Positions 1-8,743 are shown, numbered from the stretch's first letter. The stretch: DNA of 58,535 nucleotides from Candidatus Enterococcus testudinis (GCF_002140915.1 NZ_NGKU01000001.1:2616130-2674664), one strand, 5' to 3'. The notes: generated from the letters alone by a model not told the origin. Program-made: numbers and translations.

Positions 1-228
1 CTGCCATCCTCGCTTGGTGTGGTCGTATCTTCACCTGTTTCCGTTGGATTTTCGGTACTGCCATCTTCGCTTGGGGTAGTCGTATCTTCACCTGTATCTG
101 TCGGCGTTTCGGTACTGCCATCTTCATTTGGCGTGGTTGTATCCTCACCAGTAGCTGTTGGTGTTTCGGTACTGCCATCCTCGCTTGGCGTGGTTTCGTC
201 AGTTTCATTATCAACCGTTGCCTCACCT
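1..228 (-). repeat. 57-bp in-frame tandem repeats (19 aa each)
   Basis: Units begin at 1, 58 and 115, with a fourth, diverging unit at 172. Each encodes a 19-residue block of the pattern EDGSTETPTxTGEDTTTPS on the minus strand. The unit length is a multiple of three and substitutions are few, so copy number can change without breaking the frame. The array continues beyond the window edge, so total copy number is unknown. It is not a CRISPR array: units are contiguous with no spacers. Confidence 0.9.
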
Positions 229-1883
229 GTCGACATCGGAGAACTGATATAGGCAAAATTTCCACCCATTTGGTAAACATTAAAATTGGTATCTTTGATT
301 GCGATTGTAAAGTCACTGCCCGATCCGGAACTGCTCGATAAATAGCCGACATAGTTCACGCCATTGATCACTAGAGGTGTCGCAACAAAGGATGTATAAC
401 TTTGACCATCCACTTGTAAATGTAAGCTTTGCAAAACAGCATTAAAATTGGTTGCATTTACTTGATCAGACTTTGTGGTCACAGCTGAATTCACTGTGAT
501 TGTATGACCGCCATATCCGCCCCCAGAAAAAGTTGCCGTCTGATTCCAGCTGGCTACACCAGACGCATCTTCTGATAGTGAGCCATCGACAGCCCCTCCA
601 GGACTGATTCCCGCTTGCGAACCTGAATAAACGACCGGTTCACTGCTTACTTCAGACGCATAAGCAGTTTCAGTGTCGAATACGTCAGATACACTTTCGG
701 AAACCGTCTGATACACATATTTTAACGATTCAATGATTTGTTCCAACGCTTGGATCTCAAAACTTTCTTCATTTTCGTCGGCGATCGAATCTGTCGCAGT
801 CACTTGGACTGGCAAATCGGTTTCTTCCGAAGTGATCCATGTATTAGATTGATCAATACTTTTTACCGCTTGTAGGTTTAATGCATGTTGTAAACTCTCA
901 ATCGTATCGCCGTAATTTACAGCAGCAACGACATAATGATCAGAAACTTTCAGTGGTAACCCATGCGTTGTTCGAGCAAATGTAAAAAAACCATCTGCCT
1001 TGTTTTGTTGATAATCTGTTGATACAGATTCATCATGAAAAATCGCTGAATACAAGACACCATTAAACGTAATACCAAAATTCTTCTCCATTGTATCAGC
1101 GAAATCGCTCTTGATTTCATCCGTTAAAGGTGCATGTAAATCAGCCGTCTTGACTGCTAAGCCCAAATTACTGTCAATTGCCAGATTGCCAATAAAGGTA
1201 CCATCAGCTGCTGTAAAATTCATTGGTTGTGCAGCATCTTTCTGTTGAAAAGCGATACTCTTGGTACGATTGCTTGACACTACCCGAGAGTCTTTCCAAT
1301 TGGCTGAATCCATATAAGCGTCACTTTTATCTCCGTATAGATGAGGAGATACCGTTTTGTATGTCTCTGTTTGCAAAACACGTATGTTAGGATTGGCTTT
1401 GATCAAATCACGATACCGCGTCATTTTCATCACTCGCGGTTCGCTTTGAGACAATCCTTCTGTTCGATAATAGACATCTGCATCAGTGATAGACATGATT
1501 GAATCAATCGAATAAGTTGTCTGTTCATCACTCACAAGGACTGCATATCCACCATAAATCGATCGTAATTGGTCTTCATTTGGCAACTCATCTACCATCT
1601 TGGCTATATGACCGGTGGGGGTGGCTAGACTTGTGCTTTCGCCTTTTGCCAAAGACTGACTCAATTCATCCACCGATGTATGTTCAATGTCTTTGATGAT
1701 TTCATCTTCTTGGACACGTTTTTCAGATAGTGTCAATCCATCTGTTGTTTCTGCTTGGGCATTATTTTGCAAGCCCCCCGCCATAAAAGCACCTGCACCA
1801 ACGGTCAGCAATGCCCCTGCGCCAACGATGCGTCTTTGCCGTTTGTCGTCGTCCTTGTGGTCTTGATGTTCATCTTTACTCAT
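1..1883 (-). CDS. Large secreted repeat-bearing surface protein, C-terminus cut by window edge
   Basis: About 627 codons are visible and the frame is still open at base 1, so the C-terminus is missing. The start ATG (1883-1881) overlaps the stop of the upstream flavoprotein gene by 8 bases (ATGAGTAA), so translation is probably coupled. The N-terminus is charged (KDDDKRQRR), then hydrophobic (VGAGALLTVGAGAFMAGGL), then has an AQA-ET cleavage site near residue 44: a signal peptide. The middle part has no domain I recognise. From about residue 555 the chain becomes a Thr/Pro/Asp/Glu-rich stretch of near-identical 19-residue repeats, typical of a wall-spanning stalk. A sorting motif such as LPXTG would lie outside the window. 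Function is unknown; export and surface location are inferred. It lies directly downstream of a cytoplasmic flavoprotein, which is an odd partner. Confidence 0.85.
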   Translation of the reverse strand, partial: MSKDEHQDHKDDDKRQRRIVGAGALLTVGAGAFMAGGLQNNAQAETTDGLTLSEKRVQEDEIIKDIEHTSVDELSQSLAKGESTSLATPTGHIAKMVDELPNEDQLRSIYGGYAVLVSDEQTTYSIDSIMSITDADVYYRTEGLSQSEPRVMKMTRYRDLIKANPNIRVLQTETYKTVSPHLYGDKSDAYMDSANWKDSRVVSSNRTKSIAFQQKDAAQPMNFTAADGTFIGNLAIDSNLGLAVKTADLHAPLTDEIKSDFADTMEKNFGITFNGVLYSAIFHDESVSTDYQQNKADGFFTFARTTHGLPLKVSDHYVVAAVNYGDTIESLQHALNLQAVKSIDQSNTWITSEETDLPVQVTATDSIADENEESFEIQALEQIIESLKYVYQTVSESVSDVFDTETAYASEVSSEPVVYSGSQAGISPGGAVDGSLSEDASGVASWNQTATFSGGGYGGHTITVNSAVTTKSDQVNATNFNAVLQSLHLQVDGQSYTSFVATPLVINGVNYVGYLSSSSGSGSDFTIAIKDTNFNVYQMGGNFAYISSPMSTGEATVDNETDETTPSEDGSTETPTATGEDTTTPNEDGSTETPTDTGEDTTTPSEDGSTENPTETGEDTTTPSEDG

Positions 1884-3300
1884 CTGCCATTCCCTCCGAT
1901 TCATTTTCTCTAATTTTTTTCGCAATGATTTTGGTAAACCCGATTGGATCCTTGTAGCCATGTTCATAGAAAAAGTCGGTAAATTCGATCGCATCAGCGG
2001 TCAACCCTTGGGAAATGGCCAAGCTGATAATATTCGTATATTGTGATACATCGATTGTACCTAGCACTTGCAATCCAAGAATCTTCTTGGTTCCTTTTTC
2101 ATAAATGCAGAAAATCTGAATATAAGGTGTGTCAGATTTTTGATCTTTCACATAAAAGGAACCAGTATTGTCATAATACGAAGGACGTGCATCAGCTAAA
2201 TAGCTGTTATGATAAGATACTTCAGCAGCATCATAGCCTTTTTCAACGGCCTGACTAAGTGTGATGCCGGTGCTGGCTATAGTATATCCGTCCATGTTGA
2301 ATTTATAAGTACCCGTTGTAAAGGATATTGGTTGTCTTCGGCTATGGACATTGATTCCGGCTATTAATCCCTGTCTCAAAGCATCAGAGGCGTGTGGATT
2401 ATAGACATCTTCCCCTAGCAAATCCAAGTGTGTCGTCGCACAATCCCCCACAGCCAAAATATCTGGATCACTTGTATACATATATGGATCCACGACAATA
2501 GCACCTCGATCCCCTAATGTCACTTGACCTGCCAGCAAATGACTGCTTGGTCTAAAACCAATCGAGATGAAGACACCATCGGTTTGCACTTTTTTCCCAT
2601 TGGTCATCGTGACCGTTACACTCTTTTTGTGGATGATGCGACGCTCAGCAGTGTGATAGCTGCTTGCCCGCATACCTGTTAAGACATCAATACCTTCCCT
2701 TTTCAACTGAGCTTCTACTTCCAAAGAAGCTTTGTCATCAAGATAGCGTGTCAATAAATGTGGATTGGCTTCTACTAAAGTTACAGCTATCCCTCTTTGG
2801 GTCAAAATCCTTGATATTTCCACGCCGACTAATCCTCCACCGATAACCACTGCAGATTTGGCTTCTGTCAAAAATGCTGCAATTGCTTCAGCATCTGTCC
2901 GGTCTTTTAAAAGAAACAAGGTCTCGTTGCGCTTGCCACCTGTCGGAGGTAATAACGGGTAGGAGCCTGTCGCCAGAATCAAGCGATCATAAAAGATATC
3001 TTCTGAGATGCGTTGTCCTTCTTTTTGATACACGACTTTTTTTATCTTACTTTGAATGTCTAACACTTCCGTATTCAAATGCACGACTACCCCTTTGTCA
3101 GCCAATTCTTTCGGGGTCACGTAATTGGCTTGCTTCGCCAAGGTTTGTTTTCCCATTAAAAACAGAGGAATTGTTTGCGAAACAAAGGTCACTTCATTGC
3201 GCTTTTCAAATAAGACCACTTCGTCTTCTGGATACAACTCTTTGATGCGTAATGCTGCAGCAACACCGGCATGATTTCCGCCTACAATAATGATTTTCAT
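1876..3300 (-). CDS. NADH oxidase/peroxidase-family FAD oxidoreductase lacking the redox cysteine
   Basis: A 474-residue pyridine nucleotide-disulfide oxidoreductase of the Nox/Npr/CoA-disulfide reductase family. Visible motifs are the N-terminal FAD-binding segment (IIIVGGNHAGVAAA, with the conserved His at residue 10), the NAD-binding GGGLVGVE near residue 155, the second FAD motif ILAVGDCATTH, and the C-terminal dimerisation domain. Family members carry a catalytic Cys at position 42 inside FLSCG; here the matching segment reads FVSQT with Gln at 42. The usual cysteine-sulfenic acid chemistry therefore cannot occur, and the reaction is unknown. The start ATG has an upstream AGAGAGG. It is co-directional with, and overlaps, the surface protein gene downstream. 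Alternatives are a quinone or other NADH dehydrogenase. Family confidence is high, activity unknown. Confidence 0.9.
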   Translation of the reverse strand: MKIIIVGGNHAGVAAALRIKELYPEDEVVLFEKRNEVTFVSQTIPLFLMGKQTLAKQANYVTPKELADKGVVVHLNTEVLDIQSKIKKVVYQKEGQRISEDIFYDRLILATGSYPLLPPTGGKRNETLFLLKDRTDAEAIAAFLTEAKSAVVIGGGLVGVEISRILTQRGIAVTLVEANPHLLTRYLDDKASLEVEAQLKREGIDVLTGMRASSYHTAERRIIHKKSVTVTMTNGKKVQTDGVFISIGFRPSSHLLAGQVTLGDRGAIVVDPYMYTSDPDILAVGDCATTHLDLLGEDVYNPHASDALRQGLIAGINVHSRRQPISFTTGTYKFNMDGYTIASTGITLSQAVEKGYDAAEVSYHNSYLADARPSYYDNTGSFYVKDQKSDTPYIQIFCIYEKGTKKILGLQVLGTIDVSQYTNIISLAISQGLTADAIEFTDFFYEHGYKDPIGFTKIIAKKIRENESEGMADE

Positions 3301-3443
3301 TTCTTGTTTTGCCTCTCTCTCTTGCTCATCTGCTGCTTGTCAACCATACATCTAAGCCTTTTAATCCATTATACATTGCACCTACCCTTTCCCAAACTGA
3401 TGTGTTTAAGCGCTTTAATATAACATTAGTCGTTTTAATGTAT

Positions 3444-3473
3444 AAAAAAAAACAGACCCGTTGAAAGGTCTGT
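3444..3473 (-). terminator. Intrinsic terminator after the LysM gene
   Basis: On the minus strand a 7-bp stem (ACAGACC / GGTCTGT) with an 8-base loop is followed by nine T residues. It lies just past the stop of the LysM gene and separates it from the flavoprotein gene. Confidence 0.9.
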
Positions 3474-3486
3474 TAGCGTTGGCTGC

Positions 3487-4107
3487 TTAATACCAACCGT
3501 TTGCTTCCCAGAAAGCTTTTGCTGCTGTCCAAGAGCCATAACGTGATGCTACGTATTCATCGGCAACTTTTTCTTGGTTGGCTGCTGAATAGTCACCGTT
3601 CAAATATGAATTCGTTAATTGATAACGACCATAATATTGACCATTTGTCGCTGTATATGAACCACCAGATTCTTTATTGGCAATCCATTCTTTAGCAGAA
3701 GACTCAGAGCCAGAAGCAGATGATGTATAGCTTGATGTGCTTTCTGAACTTGTTGATGCTTGGTTACTGCTTGCTTGTGAAGATGTTGATTGTGCAGGTT
3801 GTTCGCTTGCTGCTGCGCTAGATGAAGATGAACCTTCATAGGAAGAAGCTGCATAGCTGCTGTCATCATCTGTAGGAATCACCAAAGATTCACCTACATA
3901 AATCAAATTGATATTGTCGATTTCATTTGCTTCTGCAATGGCATCAACGGCATCTGCAGAACCGAAGTAGTTATAAGCGATCGTGGATAAAGTGTCACCT
4001 GATTGAACTGTATATTGTTCATCGGCGAAAGCATCTTTACCACCTAAGAAAAGACCAAATCCGGCCAAGACAGCTGTACTGAATAAAACAGTTTTAAAAG
4101 ATTTCAT
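3487..4107 (-). CDS. Secreted LysM protein with C-terminal APF/transglycosylase-like domain
   Basis: 206 residues. It has a signal peptide with cleavage near AFA-DE (residue 29), then one LysM domain (about 31-77: YTVQSGDTLSTIAYNYFG to YVGESLVIP), which binds peptidoglycan. A Ser/Ala/Thr/Gln-rich linker follows (about 80-138), then a short C-terminal domain with EWIANKESGGSY, GRYQL and SWTAAKAFWEANGWY. That last domain is typical of the aggregation-promoting-factor/Sps-like wall proteins of Lactobacillales, thought to be peptidoglycan-active. The SD AAGGAG lies 8 bases before the ATG. Monocistronic, with its own terminator. Such genes are often under WalRK control; I saw only isolated TTACA elements upstream, no convincing tandem box. 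The enzyme activity is inferred, not shown. Confidence 0.88.
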   Translation of the reverse strand: MKSFKTVLFSTAVLAGFGLFLGGKDAFADEQYTVQSGDTLSTIAYNYFGSADAVDAIAEANEIDNINLIYVGESLVIPTDDDSSYAASSYEGSSSSSAAASEQPAQSTSSQASSNQASTSSESTSSYTSSASGSESSAKEWIANKESGGSYTATNGQYYGRYQLTNSYLNGDYSAANQEKVADEYVASRYGSWTAAKAFWEANGWY

Positions 4108-4395
4108 ATAGTAATATCTCCTTCTTTGTTAAACATCGTGTGCGCCGGTCGAAATAACTCAACCGCATGAACTAGTCTAACATCGAAGAATATTTCATAG
4201 GTGATAACTGCGTTACAATTTAAGTTGAAAAAAGACAAAAACCTTACGTTTTGTAAGAAAAGTATATATACTATAAAATCAGCGTTTACACATCAAAAAC
4301 AAATAATAATACGTTATTTATTTACAGAAATTCGCTATTTTTCCTAAGCGTCCAATCAAATATTACAAATAAACCGCTTTAACATATTTATGTAA
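4108..4395. other. Gene-free upstream region of the LysM gene
   Basis: 288 bases, AT-rich, holding the LysM gene promoter and a long 5' leader. A short inverted repeat (CTTAC-GTTTT-GTAAG at 4243-4257) and scattered TTACA elements are present, but I cannot assign a promoter or operator with confidence. No small gene was found. Confidence 0.5.
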
Positions 4396-4442
4396 TATAA
4401 AAGCAAGCAACAATCAGATACACTCTATCTAATAGTGCTTGC
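4396..4442 (-). terminator. Intrinsic terminator after the purine permease gene
   Basis: On the minus strand GCAAGCA (4442-4436) pairs with TGCTTGC (4409-4403). A shorter AGATA/TATCT stem sits inside the loop, and TTTTATATT follows. It lies 8 bases after the permease stop. Confidence 0.8.
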
Positions 4443-4450
4443 CTTAAAAA

Positions 4451-5776
4451 TTATTGATGCATTTTCTTTTCTGGAATCAACTTATTCATCACAATTGCTG
4501 CAATTGCACTTAAAGCAATCGGAGAATCAAGTAAATATTGTAAGAATTGCGGCGCTGATTCTTTGATCTCAGTGGGCATAAACAAAAGACCAATCGCAAT
4601 GATCAAAGGCACACCAATAATGTACAACTCACGCTCTGAAAACTCTTGGTTCTTGATGACCCGAAAACCACTTAGCAATATGATGACACAGACTACAGCG
4701 AAGACGCCCCCGATGACTGAAGACGGGACTGCATGGATCAATGCGGACAACTTACCAATGAATGAAAGCAAGATAAACCAGCAAGATGCCATGACAAATA
4801 CTTTTTTACTTGCTACGCCGGTAATTGAAATAATACCCGCATTCGTTGAATAACCAGTCACAGGCGTAGTGCCTACCATTGCAGCTACTAGACAGCCTAA
4901 ACCTTCACCGATCACACCTTTATTGATTTGTTCATCTGTTACAGGCTCTTCTATGACAGAACTAACCGCATACCACGTGCCCGTTGTTTCTGCCAATAAA
5001 ACCATGTAGATGACAAGCATCGTTAAGATTGCTGACACATCAAAATGAATACCATAATTGACAAAAGCCAATCTCGGCAGACTAAACAATGGTGCATCTG
5101 CCACTGATTGAAAATCAACACCTCCCATGAAAGAAGCAATCACGGTACCGATCACTAAGGCAATAATGACAGAGCTGATACGGAAGTACTTACCCAAACC
5201 TGGGAAATAATCACCTAACATCGAAAACAGAATCAAAATCGCAGCCGTGATTGCTGCTAGCAACATGTTTTGATTTGCACTCAACGTTTCTGTTGCTGGA
5301 TAAATATTGCTGGAAAATGCAGTTGGCAACAAGGTCAATCCAACGATCATAATAATCGTTCCACTGACAATCGTTGGAATAAAATGTCGAACAATATATT
5401 TATAAATACCGGTAAATCCTAACAAAATCACTGCGAGTGCACCAACGATACTCGCACCTAAGACAGTATCCATCCCTTTGGCACCAAAATAAATACCAAT
5501 AATTGCGCCTACCGGTACGAAGGACGGACCTTGGCAGACTGGCAATTTCAAAAAGAATAAGACTTGAATCAAAGAAGCAATCCCAGCCCCCAAGAAAGTA
5601 GATTGAATCAGTCCTGATGCATCTGAAGATGTCATAGCGACAGCTGTCGCAATAATAAATGGCGGGACATACACATCCATAGCTAATACGTGTTGCAAGC
5701 CTAATAAAACGGCTTGTCCAAAAGGAATATCTTCATCCATACCGATCGTTAAATGTTTGTTTTTTGCTGTTTCCAC
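4451..5776 (-). CDS. NCS2-family purine (xanthine/guanine-type) permease
   Basis: 441 residues with about 12-14 hydrophobic segments, typical of nucleobase:cation symporter-2 proteins. Family marks are QHVLAMDVYVPP at the N-terminus, QGPSFVPVGAIIG in the first third, and TNAGIISITGVASK, which matches the NAT signature with Thr in place of Gln before the Asn. It imports a purine base in symport with a cation. It lies 13 bases downstream of guanine deaminase in the same operon and behind a PurBox, so guanine, hypoxanthine or xanthine are the likely substrates; uracil is less likely. The exact substrate cannot be read from sequence. Confidence 0.88.
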   Translation of the reverse strand: METAKNKHLTIGMDEDIPFGQAVLLGLQHVLAMDVYVPPFIIATAVAMTSSDASGLIQSTFLGAGIASLIQVLFFLKLPVCQGPSFVPVGAIIGIYFGAKGMDTVLGASIVGALAVILLGFTGIYKYIVRHFIPTIVSGTIIMIVGLTLLPTAFSSNIYPATETLSANQNMLLAAITAAILILFSMLGDYFPGLGKYFRISSVIIALVIGTVIASFMGGVDFQSVADAPLFSLPRLAFVNYGIHFDVSAILTMLVIYMVLLAETTGTWYAVSSVIEEPVTDEQINKGVIGEGLGCLVAAMVGTTPVTGYSTNAGIISITGVASKKVFVMASCWFILLSFIGKLSALIHAVPSSVIGGVFAVVCVIILLSGFRVIKNQEFSERELYIIGVPLIIAIGLLFMPTEIKESAPQFLQYLLDSPIALSAIAAIVMNKLIPEKKMHQ

Positions 5777-5789
5777 TTGTTCATTCTCC

Positions 5790-7142
5790 TTATTTTTCGT
5801 GTACTTTTTTTCCTTGTACCCAGACCTGACGGATATTTTGCATGGTTGCTAAGTATAAGATTTTTTGTAATCTCGCTTCCGGCGATGTAAAGACACCAAA
5901 ATCGGGAATCGGATTGTCTTTATGACAGCTATCGATCACTTGCACATCAAAGGCATATCCTTCTTTGAGCACACCGATTGGCAATTTCAAGGCTTCTCCG
6001 CCACCTTTGGTTGCAAGTGAAAAGGAATCGATCACGGAAATACGTGAATCAGGTACCCCACGATCCATTTGATCCAGCGCAGCATCCACGCCATCTTCAA
6101 GCATTCTAGAAGACATCACAGCTTGCTTGATATTGTCATATAAACTGGGTGAAAAGCCACCAGAGATATCTGTGCCCAAGCCAATCGTGACGCCTTGCGC
6201 TTTCAATCGTCTGATTGGAATCACACTATTGGCAAAGTACGCATTTGAAATTGGGCAATGCGCCACTGCAGCCCCCGCTTCAATAAAGTGCGCCCCATCA
6301 GTTGAACTGATAAAATTACTATGGGCCATCACTGCTTTCTCTTTCAACAACCCGAAATCTTTGAGTACTTCCGTATCTGTTTTACCGAAACGCGCTTGAA
6401 CAAAGTCATGCTCCCATTGACCTTCGCTGCAATGGGTCTGGACATGAACATCATACCTTTGGGCCAATGCACCGAGTCCTGCCAACCCAGCATCCGTACA
6501 ACTTGGAACAAAGCGTGGCGTGACAACGGGGTAGACCCCTTGATGGGCAGTTTCCGCTAATTGTTGGACAGATTGGATAAATTGTTCTGTTTCTTTCAAT
6601 GCACTGTCTGTCGATTGATCCCGATAAAAATCTGGATTGGCGTTAGGGTCATCCATAACAACTTTCCCTACCAATCCTCTTTGCCCTTTTTCCACACATA
6701 TCTTCGCTAGCAACAAACTAGCTTCCAAATGGATGGTCGCAAAATAAAGAACCGTCGTCGTGCCTCTAGCCAATAATTGCATAACCAAATCTTCATAGAC
6801 CGTTTGTGCGAAAGTGAGATCAGCATATTTTGCTTCTAAAGGAAATGTGCATGCATCTAACCAAACGTTCAATGGTTCATCTAGCGCCACACCCGCTTGC
6901 GGCCATTGCGGCGCATGGACATGCAAGTCCACAAACCCAGGTAAAAAACATTGGCCTTTTGCTAATGCAATCACCTCTTCAGCCAGTTGACAGTCTGTTT
7001 CATAATCGTTATCGCCTTTTTTTGTCACTTTTGTGATGATTCCAGAAGAATCAACTTGAATCAACGCATCTTCGAGAAACTCTAATTGTCCATCAGTTGG
7101 TGTATGAAACACATCCCCTTTGAAGTATCTCTCTGTCGTCAT
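5790..7142 (-). CDS. guaD: Guanine deaminase
   Basis: A metal-dependent amidohydrolase converting guanine to xanthine and ammonia. The best start is the ATG at 7142 (MTTERYFKGD, 450 residues) because GGAGG sits 9 bases upstream; an in-frame extension to 7190 has no such site. Metal and catalytic motifs are PGFVDLHVHAPQ (zinc His pair), THCSE, HCPISNAYF and GLGTDISGG. HVHAPQ and the length of about 450 are typical of guanine deaminases rather than chlorohydrolases. It is the first gene of a two-gene purine salvage operon with the permease downstream, and a PurR-type box lies about 140 bases upstream. Together they would import and deaminate purine bases for salvage or nitrogen. Confidence 0.93.
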   Translation of the reverse strand: MTTERYFKGDVFHTPTDGQLEFLEDALIQVDSSGIITKVTKKGDNDYETDCQLAEEVIALAKGQCFLPGFVDLHVHAPQWPQAGVALDEPLNVWLDACTFPLEAKYADLTFAQTVYEDLVMQLLARGTTTVLYFATIHLEASLLLAKICVEKGQRGLVGKVVMDDPNANPDFYRDQSTDSALKETEQFIQSVQQLAETAHQGVYPVVTPRFVPSCTDAGLAGLGALAQRYDVHVQTHCSEGQWEHDFVQARFGKTDTEVLKDFGLLKEKAVMAHSNFISSTDGAHFIEAGAAVAHCPISNAYFANSVIPIRRLKAQGVTIGLGTDISGGFSPSLYDNIKQAVMSSRMLEDGVDAALDQMDRGVPDSRISVIDSFSLATKGGGEALKLPIGVLKEGYAFDVQVIDSCHKDNPIPDFGVFTSPEARLQKILYLATMQNIRQVWVQGKKVHEK

Positions 7143-7212
7143 GCAATATAAGCCTCCATTCATGATAAAAACGCGCCAAAACAAGGACAACGTTCCCCTT
7201 TTGAACGCGGGA

Positions 7213-7248
7213 TGACCTTATTTTAACGCGCAGAAAAAAAAGCGCAAT
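7213..7248 (-). promoter_or_regulatory. Possible promoter of the guanine deaminase operon
   Basis: The -10 candidate TAAAAT (7225-7220) has a weak -35 TTGCGC 16 bases upstream (7247-7242). It would place the start near 7213, about 77 bases downstream of the PurBox centre, close to the spacing known for PurR-activated lactococcal promoters. The weak -35 fits an activated promoter. Inference only. Confidence 0.4.
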
Positions 7249-7282
7249 AAAAAGCGAGATAATCTGCTTCAACTTTTTATAT

Positions 7283-7295
7283 AACGTTCGGTTTT
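7283..7295 (-). promoter_or_regulatory. PurBox (PurR-type operator)
   Basis: Minus-strand AAAACCGAACGTT matches the lactic acid bacterial PurBox AWWWCCGAACWWT at 12 of 13 positions, including the whole CCGAAC core. It lies upstream of guanine deaminase and the purine permease. PurR in this group activates in response to PRPP. No purine riboswitch was seen in the leader. Confidence 0.75.
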
Positions 7296-7305
7296 TATCC
7301 GGTTG

Positions 7306-7332
7306 CAAAAAAGAACAGCTTTCGCTGCCCTC
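7306..7332 (-). terminator. Intrinsic terminator after the unknown 12-TM gene
   Basis: Minus-strand stem GGGCAGC-GAAA-GCTGTTC (with G-U pairs) is followed by TTTTTT, a few bases past the stop at 7337. Confidence 0.85.
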
Positions 7333-7336
7333 TTTT

Positions 7337-8677
7337 TCACCCTCGTGATTGATGTAACTCTTTGTTTAAATAAAAGAAACCACATATAAATAATAAAATG
7401 ATACTTACAGCGGAAATCCATTTCACTGGTGTTAACAATGCTAGAATTGTTTGCTGTTGCACCAATTTGGTGTTGTTAGACAATTGGAAAATGATCCCTT
7501 CAGGCAATCGTTCCAATTGAGTCATTCCAAACAAGAGCAACATCAATAAGAATTGGTGTGTCAAACTCCCTTTGCTTTGCGTCGCATATTTGGCTATGCT
7601 TCTATGTTCTATCGTAGCAAAAGTAGCCGCTTGATATTGCTGACCCAACCAACGATTTATTCCTGCATTAAAGAAACTGATTCCTACCAAAGCAAATGGC
7701 AGAATCCCATCAAAACAAAATAACAGGATACAAATAACCAATCCTAAAATGTACGTCTTGATTACATACCTCGATAATTTCCGTTCTAAAATGGCCCCTG
7801 CAGCCATCGAGCTGAACAATCCTATAGCATAAGGAAGATAGACGTGAGAAGTCAGAGCAGACTGACCAAAGCGGGCACCAACATAGACCGAACCAAACAA
7901 AAACACAAAATTCCCAGCAACACCATGTAAAAAAGTGAATACATTCAAATACAGAGGGATATCCCAAGATTTTCTTCTATAACTCAACGTAATCATAGCC
8001 CCAGCAAACAAAAAGCCAAAACCGAAGATCGCCCATTCAAATAACGCATCTGATTGCAATAACCTACCAGTCCGTAAAACGAATAAAAGGGCAAAAAACA
8101 GAACATACAGAAATAGTTGCTTTCCTGTTAATTGTTTAACCATCCGCCATACGCCTTGTGGTCGATAACTGATCGTGTTGCTTTGGTAAGCGGCAGAAAT
8201 AAAGAGCAGCAAGTAACCAGCAAATAACCCTATTGTTTTCCATGGATGAGGTAATTGCATGGCGCCTAACAATAATAAAAGATAAACAAGAGCAAAGCGC
8301 CAGTCGTTTGTAAGCGACACTTCTGTTTTCTTAGAGGCTTGGCGATACATGAAGTCAGCGGGAGGCAGCCATGCGGCACTCAAGCCAAACAGAGCAGCAG
8401 CGGGTAATAGTGCATTCTCCCAAACACCACTGAGTAGACCAAAGAGACTGCCAATAGTACCAATCAACAGACTGATTGTCAGGAGGGCAGTTATTGAAAA
8501 TCTCTGTATCGTTTGCAAGAAGAAAACACCGGTCATTTTGAAAGTATAATATAAAACAAATGACAATATTGCAGCCAAAGTTTGTTCTTTGCTGATTGAA
8601 AGAAAAAAGAGATACGGAACGATCGTCAACGTATTGCTTAAGATAAACAGTGCTTGATGCGACTTGATTGATTTCAT
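7337..8677 (-). CDS. Unknown 12-TM membrane protein, MFS-like
   Basis: 446 residues, almost entirely hydrophobic, with roughly 12 membrane segments in two halves separated by a cytoplasmic loop near residues 175-190 (SYRPQGVWRMVKQLTGK). I see no firm MFS signature such as GxLaDrxGrr, so this is a remote MFS-like or orphan family. SD-like AAGGCGG precedes the ATG at 8677. It lies 100 bases downstream of the GH65 gene on the same strand but seems to have its own promoter (8716-8743) and terminator. Transport is likely; the substrate is unknown, though a role with the GH65 enzyme is conceivable. Confidence 0.7.
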   Translation of the reverse strand: MKSIKSHQALFILSNTLTIVPYLFFLSISKEQTLAAILSFVLYYTFKMTGVFFLQTIQRFSITALLTISLLIGTIGSLFGLLSGVWENALLPAAALFGLSAAWLPPADFMYRQASKKTEVSLTNDWRFALVYLLLLLGAMQLPHPWKTIGLFAGYLLLFISAAYQSNTISYRPQGVWRMVKQLTGKQLFLYVLFFALLFVLRTGRLLQSDALFEWAIFGFGFLFAGAMITLSYRRKSWDIPLYLNVFTFLHGVAGNFVFLFGSVYVGARFGQSALTSHVYLPYAIGLFSSMAAGAILERKLSRYVIKTYILGLVICILLFCFDGILPFALVGISFFNAGINRWLGQQYQAATFATIEHRSIAKYATQSKGSLTHQFLLMLLLFGMTQLERLPEGIIFQLSNNTKLVQQQTILALLTPVKWISAVSIILLFICGFFYLNKELHQSRG

Positions 8678-8715
8678 AGATATACCGCCTTATTTTGTAG
8701 GGAGCTTTTACTTTA

Positions 8716-8743
8716 ATCCTACGCTTTATGAGGAAGGTGTCAA
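8716..8743 (-). promoter_or_regulatory. Likely promoter of the unknown 12-TM gene
   Basis: Minus-strand TTGACA (8743-8738), a 16-base spacer and TAGGAT (8721-8716), about 40 bases before the start codon at 8677. The -35 is a perfect match and the -10 is moderate. Confidence 0.6.

Noticed and set aside
1-228. CRISPR-like short repeats
   Set aside because: The 57-bp units are contiguous, in frame and code for a Thr/Pro-rich stalk; there are no spacers or cas genes.
1750-1883. A twin-arginine export signal on the surface protein
   Set aside because: The RQRRIVGAG segment does not fit the full RRxFLK pattern and no tat genes are in the window; a normal Sec signal suffices.
4108-4395. WalR boxes upstream of the LysM gene
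   Set aside because: TTACA elements occur but not as the required direct repeat at 11-base spacing.
7162-7190. A promoter TTGTCC-17-TATCAT close to guanine deaminase
   Set aside because: Its transcription start would fall inside the ribosome binding site, leaving no usable leader.
7143-7336. A purine riboswitch upstream of guanine deaminase
   Set aside because: No conserved aptamer core or antiterminator pair is visible; the PurBox is a better explanation.
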